From positions 30,076 through 94,075 of the forward strand of contig CAIRES010000042.1 of the NCBI GenBank assembly GCA_903877645.1: DNA of 64,000 nt, given 5' to 3'. The notes beneath the pieces are model-generated. The model did no database searches. It worked only from the letters and a program-made list of their open reading frames with translations, and was not told the origin of the DNA. Below are positions 36,469 to 45,250 of this stretch, piece by piece; position 1 is the stretch's first letter; each line of letters starts with the position of its first letter. This DNA is from an uncultured Bacteroidota bacterium. Lineage in GTDB: Bacteria; Bacteroidota; Bacteroidia; Chitinophagales; Chitinophagaceae. The translations under genes and the position numbers were made by a program.

Positions 36469-36981
36469 ATGCCTGTTATTTTACCCGTAAAAGGAATATC
36501 GCCACAAATACCCGAAGGCTGTTTTATTGCCCCTAATGCCACCATCGTGGGCGATGTCATTATGGGCGCTGATTGCAGTGTATGGTTCAATGCCGTGGTC
36601 CGGGGCGATGTCAATAGCATTCGCATAGGCAACAAGGTCAATATCCAGGATGGCGCCTGTATTCATTGTACCTACGAGAAAACAAAGGTAGTTCTGGGTA
36701 ATAATGTATCTGTGGGTCACAATGCCATAGTGCATGGCTGTACCGTAGCCGACAATGTATTAATAGGTATGGGCGCTATTGTCATGGATAATGTCACCAT
36801 CGGGGAGAATTGCATCATCGCAGCTGGTGCGGTAGTGCTGGAGGGTACTGTTGTCCCCCCGGGTAGCATATATGCCGGCGTGCCGGCCAAAAAGATAAAA
36901 GATATCAGCCCTGAACTGCAAAAAGGAGAGGTTGAACGCATTGCCAATAATTACCTTATGTATAGCTCCTGGTTTAAATAA
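36469..36981 (+). CDS. Gamma-class carbonic anhydrase / left-handed beta-helix protein
   Basis: 170 residues with hexapeptide repeats (GDVIMGADCSVWFNAVVRGD, VLGNNVSVGHNAIVHGC). The three expected zinc His are in GACIHC, VSVGHNAIVH. The C-terminal helix (ELQKGEVERIANNYLMYSS) packs on the trimer. Such proteins hydrate CO2 or act as structural trimers (YrdA/PaaY). Catalysis is probable but not certain. Confidence 0.85.
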   Translation: MPVILPVKGISPQIPEGCFIAPNATIVGDVIMGADCSVWFNAVVRGDVNSIRIGNKVNIQDGACIHCTYEKTKVVLGNNVSVGHNAIVHGCTVADNVLIGMGAIVMDNVTIGENCIIAAGAVVLEGTVVPPGSIYAGVPAKKIKDISPELQKGEVERIANNYLMYSSWFK

Positions 36982-37027
36982 AGATAAAAATTATTTAATA
37001 AAGTGCTTGTTTTCTGAAAAAGGCTAT

Positions 37028-37035
37028 TATATTTG
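37028..37035 (+). promoter_or_regulatory. -7 promoter box of the barrel gene at 37063
   Basis: TATATTTG is a perfect TAnnTTTG. A CTTG (37006-37009) lies 18 nt upstream as candidate -33. The leader is about 22 nt. Confidence 0.6.
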
Positions 37036-37062
37036 TTCTCTAAATTAAAACACACTCGGTAT

Positions 37063-37818
37063 ATGAAAAAACTGATCCTTGCCATTTTAGCAGCAGGAGC
37101 TTTTGCAAATGCAAATGCACAAGAACCTCATAGTATCTTATTGTATGGTGATCTCGGAATTACCACAACAAGAAATGCTGACCTTTCTAAATCAACTATG
37201 TGGGACGCAGCTCCCGGTGTTGGTTATCAGTTCAACCACAACTGGACTGTAGGTCTGCAGGTGATGTGGGGACAAAACGCAACTAAAGAAGGTCAAAACC
37301 CAGGTACAAACCCTGTAACAGGCGCAGTACAAACTCAGGGTGAAAAAAATACGTTCAACAATTACGCTGCAGGTGCTTTCGCCCGTTATTCTAAGTACAT
37401 TGGCAAGAGCGAAACTTTCTTCTGGTTCTCTCAGTTCAATGTAGACTACACTGGTGGCTATCATACCAACGAAGGTTCTCCTGCTGATGCAAAACACACA
37501 GGATTGTCTATCGGTATCATGCCGGCTATTGGTATCAACGTAGGTCATGCAGTATGCCTGAACTTTGGTATCGGCGGCTTAAGCTACGCTACTGACAAGT
37601 ACCAGGATGCTAACTACTCTACAAACGGTTTCAATTTCAACTTCGGTAAAGAAGTTAACGTAGGTATCAGCAAAAATTTCAATTGCGGTCACAAAATGCA
37701 CAGCAACCATGAACCGGGTGATGAAGTTCACCGCCGTAAAGCTGACAAAATGGAAGACGAAGACGACGCAGCTCCAAAGCCAAAGAAAAAAGAAAGGAAC
37801 AGGGATGACGACGAGTGA
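37063..37818 (+). CDS. Outer-membrane beta-barrel protein with charged C-terminal tail
   Basis: 251 residues from the ATG at 37063. The signal peptide is MKKLILAILAAGAFANANA. The barrel region has alternating strands (SILLYGDLGITTTRN; GVGYQFNHNWTVGLQVMWG; FNFGKEVNVGISKNFNCG). After residue about 215 comes a charged tail with clusters of D/E and K (MEDEDDAAPKPKKKERNRDD). A general outer-membrane role is likely; nothing more specific can be read. It has a strong own promoter and a terminator, so it is monocistronic and perhaps abundant. Confidence 0.7.
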   Translation: MKKLILAILAAGAFANANAQEPHSILLYGDLGITTTRNADLSKSTMWDAAPGVGYQFNHNWTVGLQVMWGQNATKEGQNPGTNPVTGAVQTQGEKNTFNNYAAGAFARYSKYIGKSETFFWFSQFNVDYTGGYHTNEGSPADAKHTGLSIGIMPAIGINVGHAVCLNFGIGGLSYATDKYQDANYSTNGFNFNFGKEVNVGISKNFNCGHKMHSNHEPGDEVHRRKADKMEDEDDAAPKPKKKERNRDDDE

Positions 37819-37841
37819 TCCTTCTCTCCTCAAAAAATATA

Positions 37842-37876
37842 CAAACGTCCTGCATTTTGCGGGACGTTTGCTTTTT
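37842..37876 (+). terminator. Intrinsic terminator of the barrel gene
   Basis: Stem CAAACGTCC/GGACGTTTG with two further GC pairs, loop ATTTT, then CTTTTT. Confidence 0.75.
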
Positions 37877-37920
37877 AGCTGCTTCCACAAACCGTTTATA
37901 ATAATTGCCACCATTCCTTG

Positions 37921-37981
37921 CGATGGAAATTCCCCCTTGCGGGCGGGCCTTTGTGCCGTAGGGAAGGGGGTTAGGGGGATG
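37921..37981 (+). repeat. Dispersed intergenic repeat, copy 3
   Basis: cgatggaaattccccctt then gcgggcgggcctttgtg then agggggttagggggatg; close match to copy 2 (34929-35002). Confidence 0.7.
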
Positions 37982-38058
37982 TAGCATATAATACAGAGAA
38001 TCTCTTCCATACTATTCTTTTCATTTTACCGTTTAAAGGAAACACAATCGCCCAAAGA

Positions 38059-39435
38059 ATGAAAAAATGCCTCACCCTGCTACTGGCAATGGGATCTGCT
38101 TCCGCTTTCGCTGCACCCGCCGATACCGCCTACCACCCCATACAGGTACAGCATCTGCCTTTCGAGAAGAACAGCACAATAGCCACACTCTCTCTCGGCT
38201 TTATTGACCGGTACAGGAACAGCCTTTCTCTTCCGGCCGGCTTCGGAAAAGCTACTACCTCAGGGTTTGCACCCATTTACGCCAAACTGGAATATGGCGT
38301 GAGTAAGCACATCAGTATCGCGGGCACTTTTGGTTACGATGCATTTACCGAGAATTTCCGCCAGGACTATGTAGGTACCGTAGACCCGGTTACCCGCTAC
38401 AGGGCCAATAACACGCGCATATTCAGCGGCGGGCTTACTGCATACTATCACCTCGTCAATGTCATTCCCGTAAAGCATTTAGACCCCTTCATTGGCCTTG
38501 GGTTCTCGCTCAATAACATTCGCTACAGCCAGTACCCGCAGGGCGATAGCACAATGATAAAACTCGATCATACCCTCACACCCTATATCAAAGCCGGCGC
38601 CCGCTATTATATTTCTTCCGCATTCAGCCTCTTTGGCGATGTGGGCTACGATCATCATTCCGCTTTCAGTATTGGTGTCAGTTGCAGGTTTGCAAAAGAC
38701 AGGTACTACCCCGATGCCGACCGAGATGGCATTCCCGACTTTGTCGATTCCTGTATGCACGACAAAGGAACTAAAAAGCTGCATGGCTGCCCCGATGCTG
38801 ATGGCGATGGGATCATAGACAAAGAAGATTCTTGTCCTAACGAGGCCGGCACAGCCCTGCTGCACGGTTGCCCCGATTCTGATGGCGACGGCATAGCCGA
38901 CAAAGACGATGATTGCCCCCACGATAAAGGCCCCGAAAAATTCAAAGGCTGCCCCGACCGCGACGGCGATGGCATACCCGATAAAGACGATGCCTGCCCG
39001 GATGTCCCCGGTATTACTGAACTCCGCGGCTGCCCTGAAAAAGTGCGCGAAATCGCAGATCCTGTTCTGATACTTCCCGAGGTAACCAAGCTACCGCTAA
39101 AGTTCATAACATTCAAAACAGGCAGTGCTGTTATTCAGCCATCATCTTATACCTACCTGGGCGAAATAGCCGATACACTCAATACACACCGCCCTGCGGC
39201 TATAATGATAGATGGCTATACAGACAATACGGGTAATGCTGCCATCAATAAGCGACTATCTGCGGCAAGGGCCGAAGCCGTCAAAAAATACCTGTTGCAT
39301 AAAGGCGTTGATGTGGCCAATATCTACACTAATGGTCACGGCAGTGCCTCGCCCGTTGTCAGCAACCGCACTAAAAAAGGTAGGGCCAAAAACCGCAGGG
39401 CCACTATAAAACTGAAGCAGCCCAAAGACAACTGA
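38059..39435 (+). CDS. OmpA-family protein: barrel, thrombospondin type 3 repeats, OmpA C-domain
   Basis: 458 residues. A signal peptide (ends ...SAFA) is followed by an N-terminal barrel to about residue 215. From about 222 to 325 there are four Ca-binding TSP3-type repeats of the form DxDxDGIxDxxDxC. The C-terminal OmpA domain follows (MIDGYTDNTGNAAINKRLSA, then RRATIKLKQ), which binds peptidoglycan through the conserved D and R positions (YTDNTG, LSAARAEAV). It ties the outer membrane to the wall. The barrel part is duplicated in the next gene. Confidence 0.88.
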   Translation: MKKCLTLLLAMGSASAFAAPADTAYHPIQVQHLPFEKNSTIATLSLGFIDRYRNSLSLPAGFGKATTSGFAPIYAKLEYGVSKHISIAGTFGYDAFTENFRQDYVGTVDPVTRYRANNTRIFSGGLTAYYHLVNVIPVKHLDPFIGLGFSLNNIRYSQYPQGDSTMIKLDHTLTPYIKAGARYYISSAFSLFGDVGYDHHSAFSIGVSCRFAKDRYYPDADRDGIPDFVDSCMHDKGTKKLHGCPDADGDGIIDKEDSCPNEAGTALLHGCPDSDGDGIADKDDDCPHDKGPEKFKGCPDRDGDGIPDKDDACPDVPGITELRGCPEKVREIADPVLILPEVTKLPLKFITFKTGSAVIQPSSYTYLGEIADTLNTHRPAAIMIDGYTDNTGNAAINKRLSAARAEAVKKYLLHKGVDVANIYTNGHGSASPVVSNRTKKGRAKNRRATIKLKQPKDN

Positions 39436-39488
39436 TAACCACCCATTTCAAAAATGCTTTATTGTTCAATGGCAATTTTATGCTCACG

Positions 39489-39570
39489 TTGGAAATTCCC
39501 CTTGTAGTTTAGACGGAGTACGTTTGCGACAGCACAGTCCCGATCGCTATCGGGAGGGGTTAGGGACGAT
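39489..39570 (+). repeat. Dispersed intergenic repeat, copy 4 (diverged)
   Basis: ttggaaattccccttgtag at one end and ggaggggttagggacg at the other, with a small inner palindrome (cccgatcgctatcggg). Confidence 0.6.
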
Positions 39571-39592
39571 CTCTCAGCTAAGGAAAAAAGTC

Positions 39593-39665
39593 AACCCCGA
39601 AGGGGTGGCATTATTATAGAAACATATCGAAGAACAAGGATAAACCCTGAAGGGGTGACATTATT
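39593..39665 (+). repeat. Two direct copies of an AACCC(C/T)GAAGGGGTG(G/A)CATTAT unit
   Basis: Copies at 39593-39615 and 39643-39665, 50 nt apart. Each contains the small hairpin CCC-GAA-GGGG. Only two copies, with no spacer-like regularity, so not a CRISPR. The rest of the 39436-39774 gap holds no gene. Confidence 0.55.
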
Positions 39666-39774
39666 TCGCGAGAAAAATCTTTAAGGGTTATCAGGTCTGT
39701 TTTTTTATCATAGTGACGGCGTTTCATTAGCAGCTTTTTGTAATTACAGCTACATTCATTAGCTTGCTATCCGT

Positions 39775-40434
39775 ATGAAAAGCTGTCTGCTCTCTTTGCT
39801 GTCCCTTATCTCCGTTTCTGCATTTGCGCAGGATACTACTACCGCGCGGCCTGCGCGTAGTGTTTATGAATATCACAGTATCATTGCCACCGCATCCCTT
39901 GGCTTTGTGGATGGCTACAAGCAAAGCTACACACTGCCGGCAGGCTTTCAGAAAAACAACACCTCAGGCTATCACCAGATATATGCCAAGCTGGAGTATG
40001 GACTTACCAAACACATCAGCCTCGCCGCTACATTCAGCTACGATGCCTTTACTTACAACTTCGGGCAGGAGTATACCGGCAATAGCGGTGCCTTCACCCG
40101 TTACCGCACCGACAATTTTCGTTTGCTCAGCGGCGGTCTTACTGCATTTTACCACCTCAATAACGTGATCCACGTCAGGAATCTCGACCCGTTCGTAGGA
40201 GTAGGCCTCTCGCTCAACAACATTCGCTTCAGCAACTATCCCCAGGGCGACAGTACAGTCACCAGGTTGGAACACAATGTAACCCCCTACCTCAAAGTAG
40301 GCGCCCACTACTATATCACCTCCGTATTCAGCATTTTCGGCGATGTGGGCTATGATAAGGAAAGCATCTTCAGCATCGGCGGCTCCTGCCGCTTTTTCTC
40401 GAGGAAGAAAACCCCGGCAGTTACAAAACCTTAG
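39775..40434 (+). CDS. Barrel-only paralogue of the OmpA-TSP3 protein
   Basis: 219 residues. After the signal peptide (MKSCLLSLLSLISVSAFA) the protein aligns along its whole length with the N-terminal barrel of the gene at 38059 (shared: PAGF, IYAKLEYG, KHIS, LNNIR, NYPQGDSTV-type strands; end GGSCRF). The TSP3 and OmpA domains are absent. This is a tandem duplication with loss of the wall-anchoring part. It has its own terminator. Confidence 0.8.
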   Translation: MKSCLLSLLSLISVSAFAQDTTTARPARSVYEYHSIIATASLGFVDGYKQSYTLPAGFQKNNTSGYHQIYAKLEYGLTKHISLAATFSYDAFTYNFGQEYTGNSGAFTRYRTDNFRLLSGGLTAFYHLNNVIHVRNLDPFVGVGLSLNNIRFSNYPQGDSTVTRLEHNVTPYLKVGAHYYITSVFSIFGDVGYDKESIFSIGGSCRFFSRKKTPAVTKP

Positions 40435-40454
40435 TGCAATAACGATCTTTAAAA

Positions 40455-40495
40455 AAAGGAAAGGTAAAACCTCAGTTTTACCTTTCCTTTTTCAT
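40455..40495 (+). terminator. Strong intrinsic terminator
   Basis: 16-bp perfect stem AAAGGAAAGGTAAAAC (40455-40470) with its complement at 40475-40490, loop CTCA, then a T-run. Ends the barrel-only gene. Confidence 0.85.
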
Positions 40496-40634
40496 TGCTT
40501 ATTCCTCGTGATCATTTTCCTTTATTCTTTTTGTGTGCAGGGTGCTTACCCAGTAGATAACCTACCTGTATACCAAAAGACGAAGTATGTATAGTGACTC
40601 CTGAATCCCAATGATCATCAGCCACTTAGCCCAG
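40496..40634. other. Spacer before the third composite promoter
   Basis: No gene or repeat recognised. Confidence 0.5.
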
Positions 40635-40740
40635 AAAAAAAATCTATGATAGTCTTACACAAGACTATCATATTACGCTTTCCGTACTATCATGTAAATC
40701 CAATTTGGAGGCGTCATTTTCTGTAATGACCTTTGTGAGT
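40635..40740 (+). promoter_or_regulatory. Third composite promoter/operator, diverged copy of the phage-module promoters
   Basis: A-run (40635-40642), half-sites 40645-40652 (TATGATAG), 40665-40672 (CTATCATA) and 40687-40694 (CTATCATG). Nine nt further is a -33 TTTG (40704-40707). After 20 nt comes the -7 box GACCTTTG (40728-40735), followed by TGTG-type bases as in the other two. The outer distance (42 nt) and all core distances are the same as at modules A and B. The core CGCTTTCCG is kept. No convincing gene follows for 590 nt. Confidence 0.65.
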
Positions 40741-40787
40741 TTGTAATGCTCATTTTGCTGCGGCAACAGCAATAGTGCTACGCAGAC

Positions 40788-41060
40788 ATGCTCACAACTG
40801 TAAAGCAATTTTCAGGACGACCCACACTGCTTATCTGTGAAATCCATTCAATCTGTGATTCAGAAAAATGGGACATCCAAAAAATTAAATACGGCCAAAA
40901 ACCCTTCGACGGCCATAGCTTTAGCGACGGCGGTTTACCCACACACACTTACATGAAAAAAAATAATCAGAGTTATCCACATAAAATAATTTCAGCGCAT
41001 GGGACATTTGACCAGAAAATGAGTAAACTCCCATACTGGACAGGCAATACCTCCCTTTAG
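40788..41060 (+). CDS. Doubtful reading frame behind the third composite promoter
   Basis: 90 codons with an ATG 52 nt after the -7 box, a distance much like that in module A. The composition is odd and half of it is the dispersed repeat (QKPFDGHSF, DGGLPTHTYMK), which recurs at 41150 in the same reading frame type. Probably not protein coding; listed because it is the only frame placed where the promoter would drive it. Confidence 0.15.
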   Translation: MLTTVKQFSGRPTLLICEIHSICDSEKWDIQKIKYGQKPFDGHSFSDGGLPTHTYMKKNNQSYPHKIISAHGTFDQKMSKLPYWTGNTSL

Positions 41061-41260
41061 GGTCGGGGTTGTACTCGTGCACGGCACTCGCGTAAACCAA
41101 AATCAGGATTACCAACTTCGACGGGACATTAAAAACATCAAATTTGACCAAAAACCCTTCGACGGCCATAGCTTTAACGACGGCGGTTTACCAATACACA
41201 CCCACATGAAAATCAATAATAAGAGTTATCCACAAAGATTTTTTTCAGGACATGGGCATG
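40810..41260 (+). repeat. Two degenerate copies of a dispersed repeat with DnaA-box-like TTATCCACA
   Basis: Copies share AAAAACCCTTCGACGGCCAT, then AGCTTTA(G/A)CGACGGCGGT, then ACATGAAAA and AGAGTTATCCACA. TTATCCACA boxes lie at 40973-40981 and 41226-41234. Short lead-in words (TTCAGGACGA, AAATCAGGATTA, GGGACAT) accompany each copy. A third, inverted copy is at 63700-63914. There is no protein-coding or IS-like inverted-end structure. Confidence 0.6.
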
Positions 41261-41325
41261 CACAAACCCCTTTCTACTCCACACTATATTCGTAACTTTA
41301 CACTTCGTTATATTTAATTTTCAAT

Positions 41326-44300
41326 ATGTCTTATTCACTTAAGAATAAAGTGCGCCTCGTTACGGCCGCATCATTGTTTGATGGCCACGATGCCTCTATT
41401 AATATCATGCGCCGCATTATGCAGGCCAGCGGAGCCGAGGTCATTCACCTGGGCCACGACCGCAGTGTGCAGGATGTGGTAGACTGCGCCATACAGGAAG
41501 ATGCCAATGCCATAGCCATCACCTCTTACCAGGGCGGCCACGTGGAGTATTTTAAATACATGTACGACCTGCTGAAAGAAGCAGGCTGCGGACATATCAA
41601 ATTATTTGGCGGCGGCGGTGGCGTTATCCTCCCTTCCGAGATCAAGGAACTGGAAGATTACGGCATCACCCGTATCTACTCGCCCGACGACGGCCGCTCC
41701 CTGGGCCTGCAAGGCATGATAGACGACCTCCTGGAGAAAAGCGACTTCCCTACAGGCAACCAACTGAACGGTGAGCTGGGGCATATTGCCGAGCGGGATG
41801 TAAAATCCATAGCCCGCCTCATATCGGCAGCAGAGAATTATTATGATGCAACCGAGACACAGGCAGCGCTGAAAAAAGTAAAAGAACAGGCTGCTGTATC
41901 GCATGTGCCGGTGCTGGGTATTACCGGCACGGGTGGCGCAGGTAAAAGCTCGCTGGTAGATGAGCTGGTACGCCGCTTCCTCATAGATTTTAAAGACAAG
42001 CACATAGGCATCATATCTGTGGACCCCACCAAGCGCAAGACAGGTGGCGCACTGCTGGGCGACCGCATACGCATGAATGCCATCCGTAGCAACAGGGTAT
42101 ATATGCGCTCTATGGCTACCCGCCAGAGCAACCTTGCTGTATCTAAATATATACACGATGCAGTGAACATCTTAAAGGCTGCCAAGTACGACCTCATCAT
42201 CCTCGAAACATCGGGCATAGGCCAGAGCGATACACAGATCACCGAGCATTGCGACATGAGCATGTATGTGATGACACCGGAATACGGTGCGGCATCGCAA
42301 CTCGAAAAAATAGACATGCTGGACTTTGCCGACGTGGTGGTGATCAACAAATTCGACAAGCGTGGCGCCATGGATGCACTGCGCGATGTAAAGAAACAAT
42401 ACCAGCGCAATCACAAACTGTTTGAAAAAAAATCGGACGATATGCCTGTATATGGCACCATCGCCTCACAATTCAATGATCCCGGCACCAACTCGCTGTA
42501 TAAATCACTGATGGACCTGGTCGCCGAAAAAACCGGCGCACCACTCCACTCCAGCTACCAGGTAACCGATGAGATGAGCGAGAAGATATACATTATACCG
42601 CCATCGCGCACACGCTACCTCAGCGAAATATCGGAGAACAACCGCAAGTATGATAAATGGGCCAGTGACCAGGGTAATGTAGCCCAGAAGCTGCAATCTA
42701 TTGCCAGCACCATAGGCACACTGCACGCCGGCAAAATAGAAGACAAGGACAGGCTCATCAAAACCCTGCAGGAAGTAGCCGCTAAAGTGGAGCTGGACCT
42801 GGACCCGAAGAACAAACTTTTTCTGGACCAATGGGAACAAAAGAAAAAACAATACACTGATGAGTTCTACACCTTTAAGGTGCGGGACAAAGAACTAAAG
42901 ATAAAAACACATTCAGAGTCGCTCTCTCATTTGCAGATACCCAAGGTAGCTGTGCCCCGCTACGAGGCTTGGGGCGATATACTGAAGTGGGCGCTGATGG
43001 AAAACTTCCCCGGCGAGTTCCCTTATGCAGCAGGTATATATCCCTTCAAGCGCGAAGGCGAAGACCCTGCGCGTATGTTTGCCGGCGAAGGCGGCCCGGA
43101 GCGCACCAACAAACGCTTCCACTACGTATCGCGCGGAATGCCTGCCAAACGCCTGAGCACTGCTTTCGATAGCGTGACACTCTATGGCCACGACCCCGAG
43201 CACCGCCCGGATATTTATGGCAAAGTGGGCAACTCGGGTGTAAGCATTTGCTGCCTTGATGATGCCAAAAAACTATACAGTGGCTTCAACCTGGCCGACC
43301 CCAAGACATCGGTATCTATGACCATCAATGGCCCCGCACCTACCATGACCGCCTTCTTCATGAACGCAGCCATAGACCAGCAGTGCGAACTGTACATCAA
43401 AGCCAATGGACTGGAAGAAGAAGTAAACAAAAAGATCGAAGACATATTTAAAGCCAAGGGCCTCGATAGGCCATATTATAACGCAGATGCCGCTTCCGGT
43501 AATACCTCCCTCTCCCTTGGAGAGGGCCGGGGAGAGGCCGCCCTGCCCGAAGGCAACGACGGCCTCGGCCTGATGCTTCTCGGCGTTACCGGCGACCAGG
43601 TACTACCTGCCGATGTGTATGAAAAAATAAAAGTAAGCACACTGGCCGCCGTGCGTGGCACTGTGCAGGCCGATATACTGAAGGAAGACCAGGCACAGAA
43701 TACCTGCATCTTCTCTACAGAGTTCTCCCTGCGGGTGATGGGCGATGTGCAGCAATACTTCATTGATAATAAAGTGCGCAATTTCTATTCAGTGTCCATC
43801 AGCGGCTATCATATTGCCGAGGCGGGCGCTAATCCAATTTCGCAACTGGCATTTACTTTGTCAAACGGCTTTACGTTTGTAGAATTCTACCTGAGCCGCG
43901 GCATGCATATCGATGATTTTGCGCCCAACCTTTCGTTCTTCTTCAGCAATGGCATAGACCCTGAGTATAGCGTAATAGGCCGTGTGGCCCGCCGCATATG
44001 GGCCAAGGCAATGAAGATAAAGTACGGAGGCAATGAGCGCTCACAGATGCTCAAGTACCACATACAGACATCGGGCCGCTCGCTGCACGCGCAGGAGATC
44101 GACTTCAACGATATACGCACCACGCTACAGGCGCTCTACGCCATATACGATAACTGTAATTCGCTGCACACCAACGCCTACGATGAGGCAATAACCACCC
44201 CTACCGAAGAAAGTGTGCGCCGTGCAATGGCCATACAGCTCATCATCAATAAAGAATTGGGACTGGCTAAGAATGAGAACCCCCTGCAAGGCTCATTCAT

Positions 44301-44754
44301 AATAGAAGAGCTGACCGACCTGGTAGAGCATGCTGTACTCGCCGAGTTCGACCGCATCACCGAGCGCGGCGGAGTATTGGGCGCTATGGAAACAATGTAC
44401 CAGCGTGGCAAGATACAGGAAGAAAGCCTGTACTACGAAACACTGAAACACACAGGCGAGTTCCCGATAATAGGTGTGAATACCTTCCTCAGTTCAAAGG
44501 GATCACCCACGGTGATACCGCAGGAGGTGATCCGCTCCACTACCGAGGAAAAAGAATTCCAGATACAGTCGGCAGAAAATTTGTGGAAGCGCAACGAGGA
44601 TAGGAGCAAGGCATTGCTGCACGACCTGCAGCAAACAGCGGTACACAACAAGAACATTTTTGCCGCCCTCATGGAAACAGCCAAGTATTGCTCCCTGGGG
44701 CAGATCACCAATGCATTGTTTGAAGTAGGTGGGCAGTATAGGAGAAATATGTAA
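41326..44754 (+). CDS. icmF: Fused acyl-CoA mutase IcmF: B12 domain, G-protein chaperone, mutase
   Basis: 1142 residues. B12 domain first, with base-off motif DGHDAS (near 19) and LFGGGGG. The MeaB-like GTPase follows, with P-loop [12 protein letters not shown] (near 199), then a linker. The catalytic barrel starts near [32 protein letters not shown] is the substrate-end loop typical of IcmF rather than MCM. It interconverts isobutyryl-CoA and n-butyryl-CoA (or related branched acyl-CoAs) with adenosylcobalamin. Residues 726-738 ([13 protein letters not shown]) are encoded by an inserted palindromic repeat in a surface-loop region, with no frame break. Confidence 0.92.
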   Translation: MSYSLKNKVRLVTAASLFDGHDASINIMRRIMQASGAEVIHLGHDRSVQDVVDCAIQEDANAIAITSYQGGHVEYFKYMYDLLKEAGCGHIKLFGGGGGVILPSEIKELEDYGITRIYSPDDGRSLGLQGMIDDLLEKSDFPTGNQLNGELGHIAERDVKSIARLISAAENYYDATETQAALKKVKEQAAVSHVPVLGITGTGGAGKSSLVDELVRRFLIDFKDKHIGIISVDPTKRKTGGALLGDRIRMNAIRSNRVYMRSMATRQSNLAVSKYIHDAVNILKAAKYDLIILETSGIGQSDTQITEHCDMSMYVMTPEYGAASQLEKIDMLDFADVVVINKFDKRGAMDALRDVKKQYQRNHKLFEKKSDDMPVYGTIASQFNDPGTNSLYKSLMDLVAEKTGAPLHSSYQVTDEMSEKIYIIPPSRTRYLSEISENNRKYDKWASDQGNVAQKLQSIASTIGTLHAGKIEDKDRLIKTLQEVAAKVELDLDPKNKLFLDQWEQKKKQYTDEFYTFKVRDKELKIKTHSESLSHLQIPKVAVPRYEAWGDILKWALMENFPGEFPYAAGIYPFKREGEDPARMFAGEGGPERTNKRFHYVSRGMPAKRLSTAFDSVTLYGHDPEHRPDIYGKVGNSGVSICCLDDAKKLYSGFNLADPKTSVSMTINGPAPTMTAFFMNAAIDQQCELYIKANGLEEEVNKKIEDIFKAKGLDRPYYNADAASGNTSLSLGEGRGEAALPEGNDGLGLMLLGVTGDQVLPADVYEKIKVSTLAAVRGTVQADILKEDQAQNTCIFSTEFSLRVMGDVQQYFIDNKVRNFYSVSISGYHIAEAGANPISQLAFTLSNGFTFVEFYLSRGMHIDDFAPNLSFFFSNGIDPEYSVIGRVARRIWAKAMKIKYGGNERSQMLKYHIQTSGRSLHAQEIDFNDIRTTLQALYAIYDNCNSLHTNAYDEAITTPTEESVRRAMAIQLIINKELGLAKNENPLQGSFIIEELTDLVEHAVLAEFDRITERGGVLGAMETMYQRGKIQEESLYYETLKHTGEFPIIGVNTFLSSKGSPTVIPQEVIRSTTEEKEFQIQSAENLWKRNEDRSKALLHDLQQTAVHNKNIFAALMETAKYCSLGQITNALFEVGGQYRRNM
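43505..43537 (+). repeat. Palindromic repeat inserted in frame in icmF
   Basis: cctccctctcccttggagag then ggccggggagagg: two overlapping CTCTCC/GGAGAG palindromes. The same sequence type is known as a dispersed intergenic palindrome in many genomes; when captured in a gene it reads [10 protein letters not shown]. Confidence 0.75.
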
Positions 44755-44788
44755 ATATATAAGTAACTCATATTGTGCAAGAAGAGTT

Positions 44789-44817
44789 GTGAAAGCCATT
44801 GAATAAATGGCTTTCAC
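44789..44817 (+). terminator. Hairpin after icmF
   Basis: Perfect 12-bp stem GTGAAAGCCATT/AATGGCTTTCAC, loop GAATA, followed by CATTTTAC (weak T-run). Confidence 0.65.
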
Positions 44818-44889
44818 CATTTTACAGGGCAGCAAAGTGGGCAGGCCGAATATTATCGGGTACAATTTTTATAAGGATACTATATACCG

Positions 44890-45237
44890 ATGCGTAAGTT
44901 CCTGAAAATCACACTATGGATCATTGCCAGCATTTACAAGTTTTTGAATGCCGCTGTGTTTTATGATGCCGGAAATATCTGGATATATAATAGCAACCCA
45001 AGCTTGCCGGGTGGCAAGTTCACTTCTGATTTTTATAAGGAGCTGGCAGCAGATGTAGGCGTTGGCCTTCGGTTCGATTTTAAGATACTCATCCTTCGCC
45101 TCGACCTGGGTATGCCTGTGCGCGAGCCATGGCTGCCGGAAAATGAACGCTGGGTCTTCAATAAAATAGACATCACCGATCCCGCATGGAAAAAGAATAA
45201 CCTCATACTCAATATAGGAATTGGGTATCCTTTTTAA
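44890..45237 (+). pseudogene. C-terminal fragment of an Omp85 (BamA/TamA-like) outer-membrane protein
   Basis: 115 codons. From residue about 22 the sequence is the last barrel strands of Bacteroidota BamA/TamA-like proteins: FYDAGNIWIYN, FYKELAADVGVGLRFDFKIL, LRLDLGMPVREPWLPENERW, and the closing NLILNIGIGYPF, with terminal Phe as outer-membrane signal. POTRA domains and most of the barrel are missing and no upstream remnant is seen. The first 20 residues may be chance. It could be translated but would not fold as a pore; most likely a gene remnant. Confidence 0.7.
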
Positions 45238-45250
45238 TTGCAGCAGTCAT

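Noticed and set aside
39593..39665. Possible CRISPR array
   Set aside because: Only two imperfect copies of a 23-nt unit, no cas gene and no regular spacers.
40973..41234. Replication origin suggested by TTATCCACA boxes
   Set aside because: Only two boxes about 250 nt apart inside a repeated unit, no dnaA, dnaN or AT-rich unwinding region nearby; an inverted copy lies at 63735.
43505..43537. Frameshift or pseudogene in icmF
   Set aside because: The repeat insertion keeps the frame and all catalytic segments before and after it are intact.
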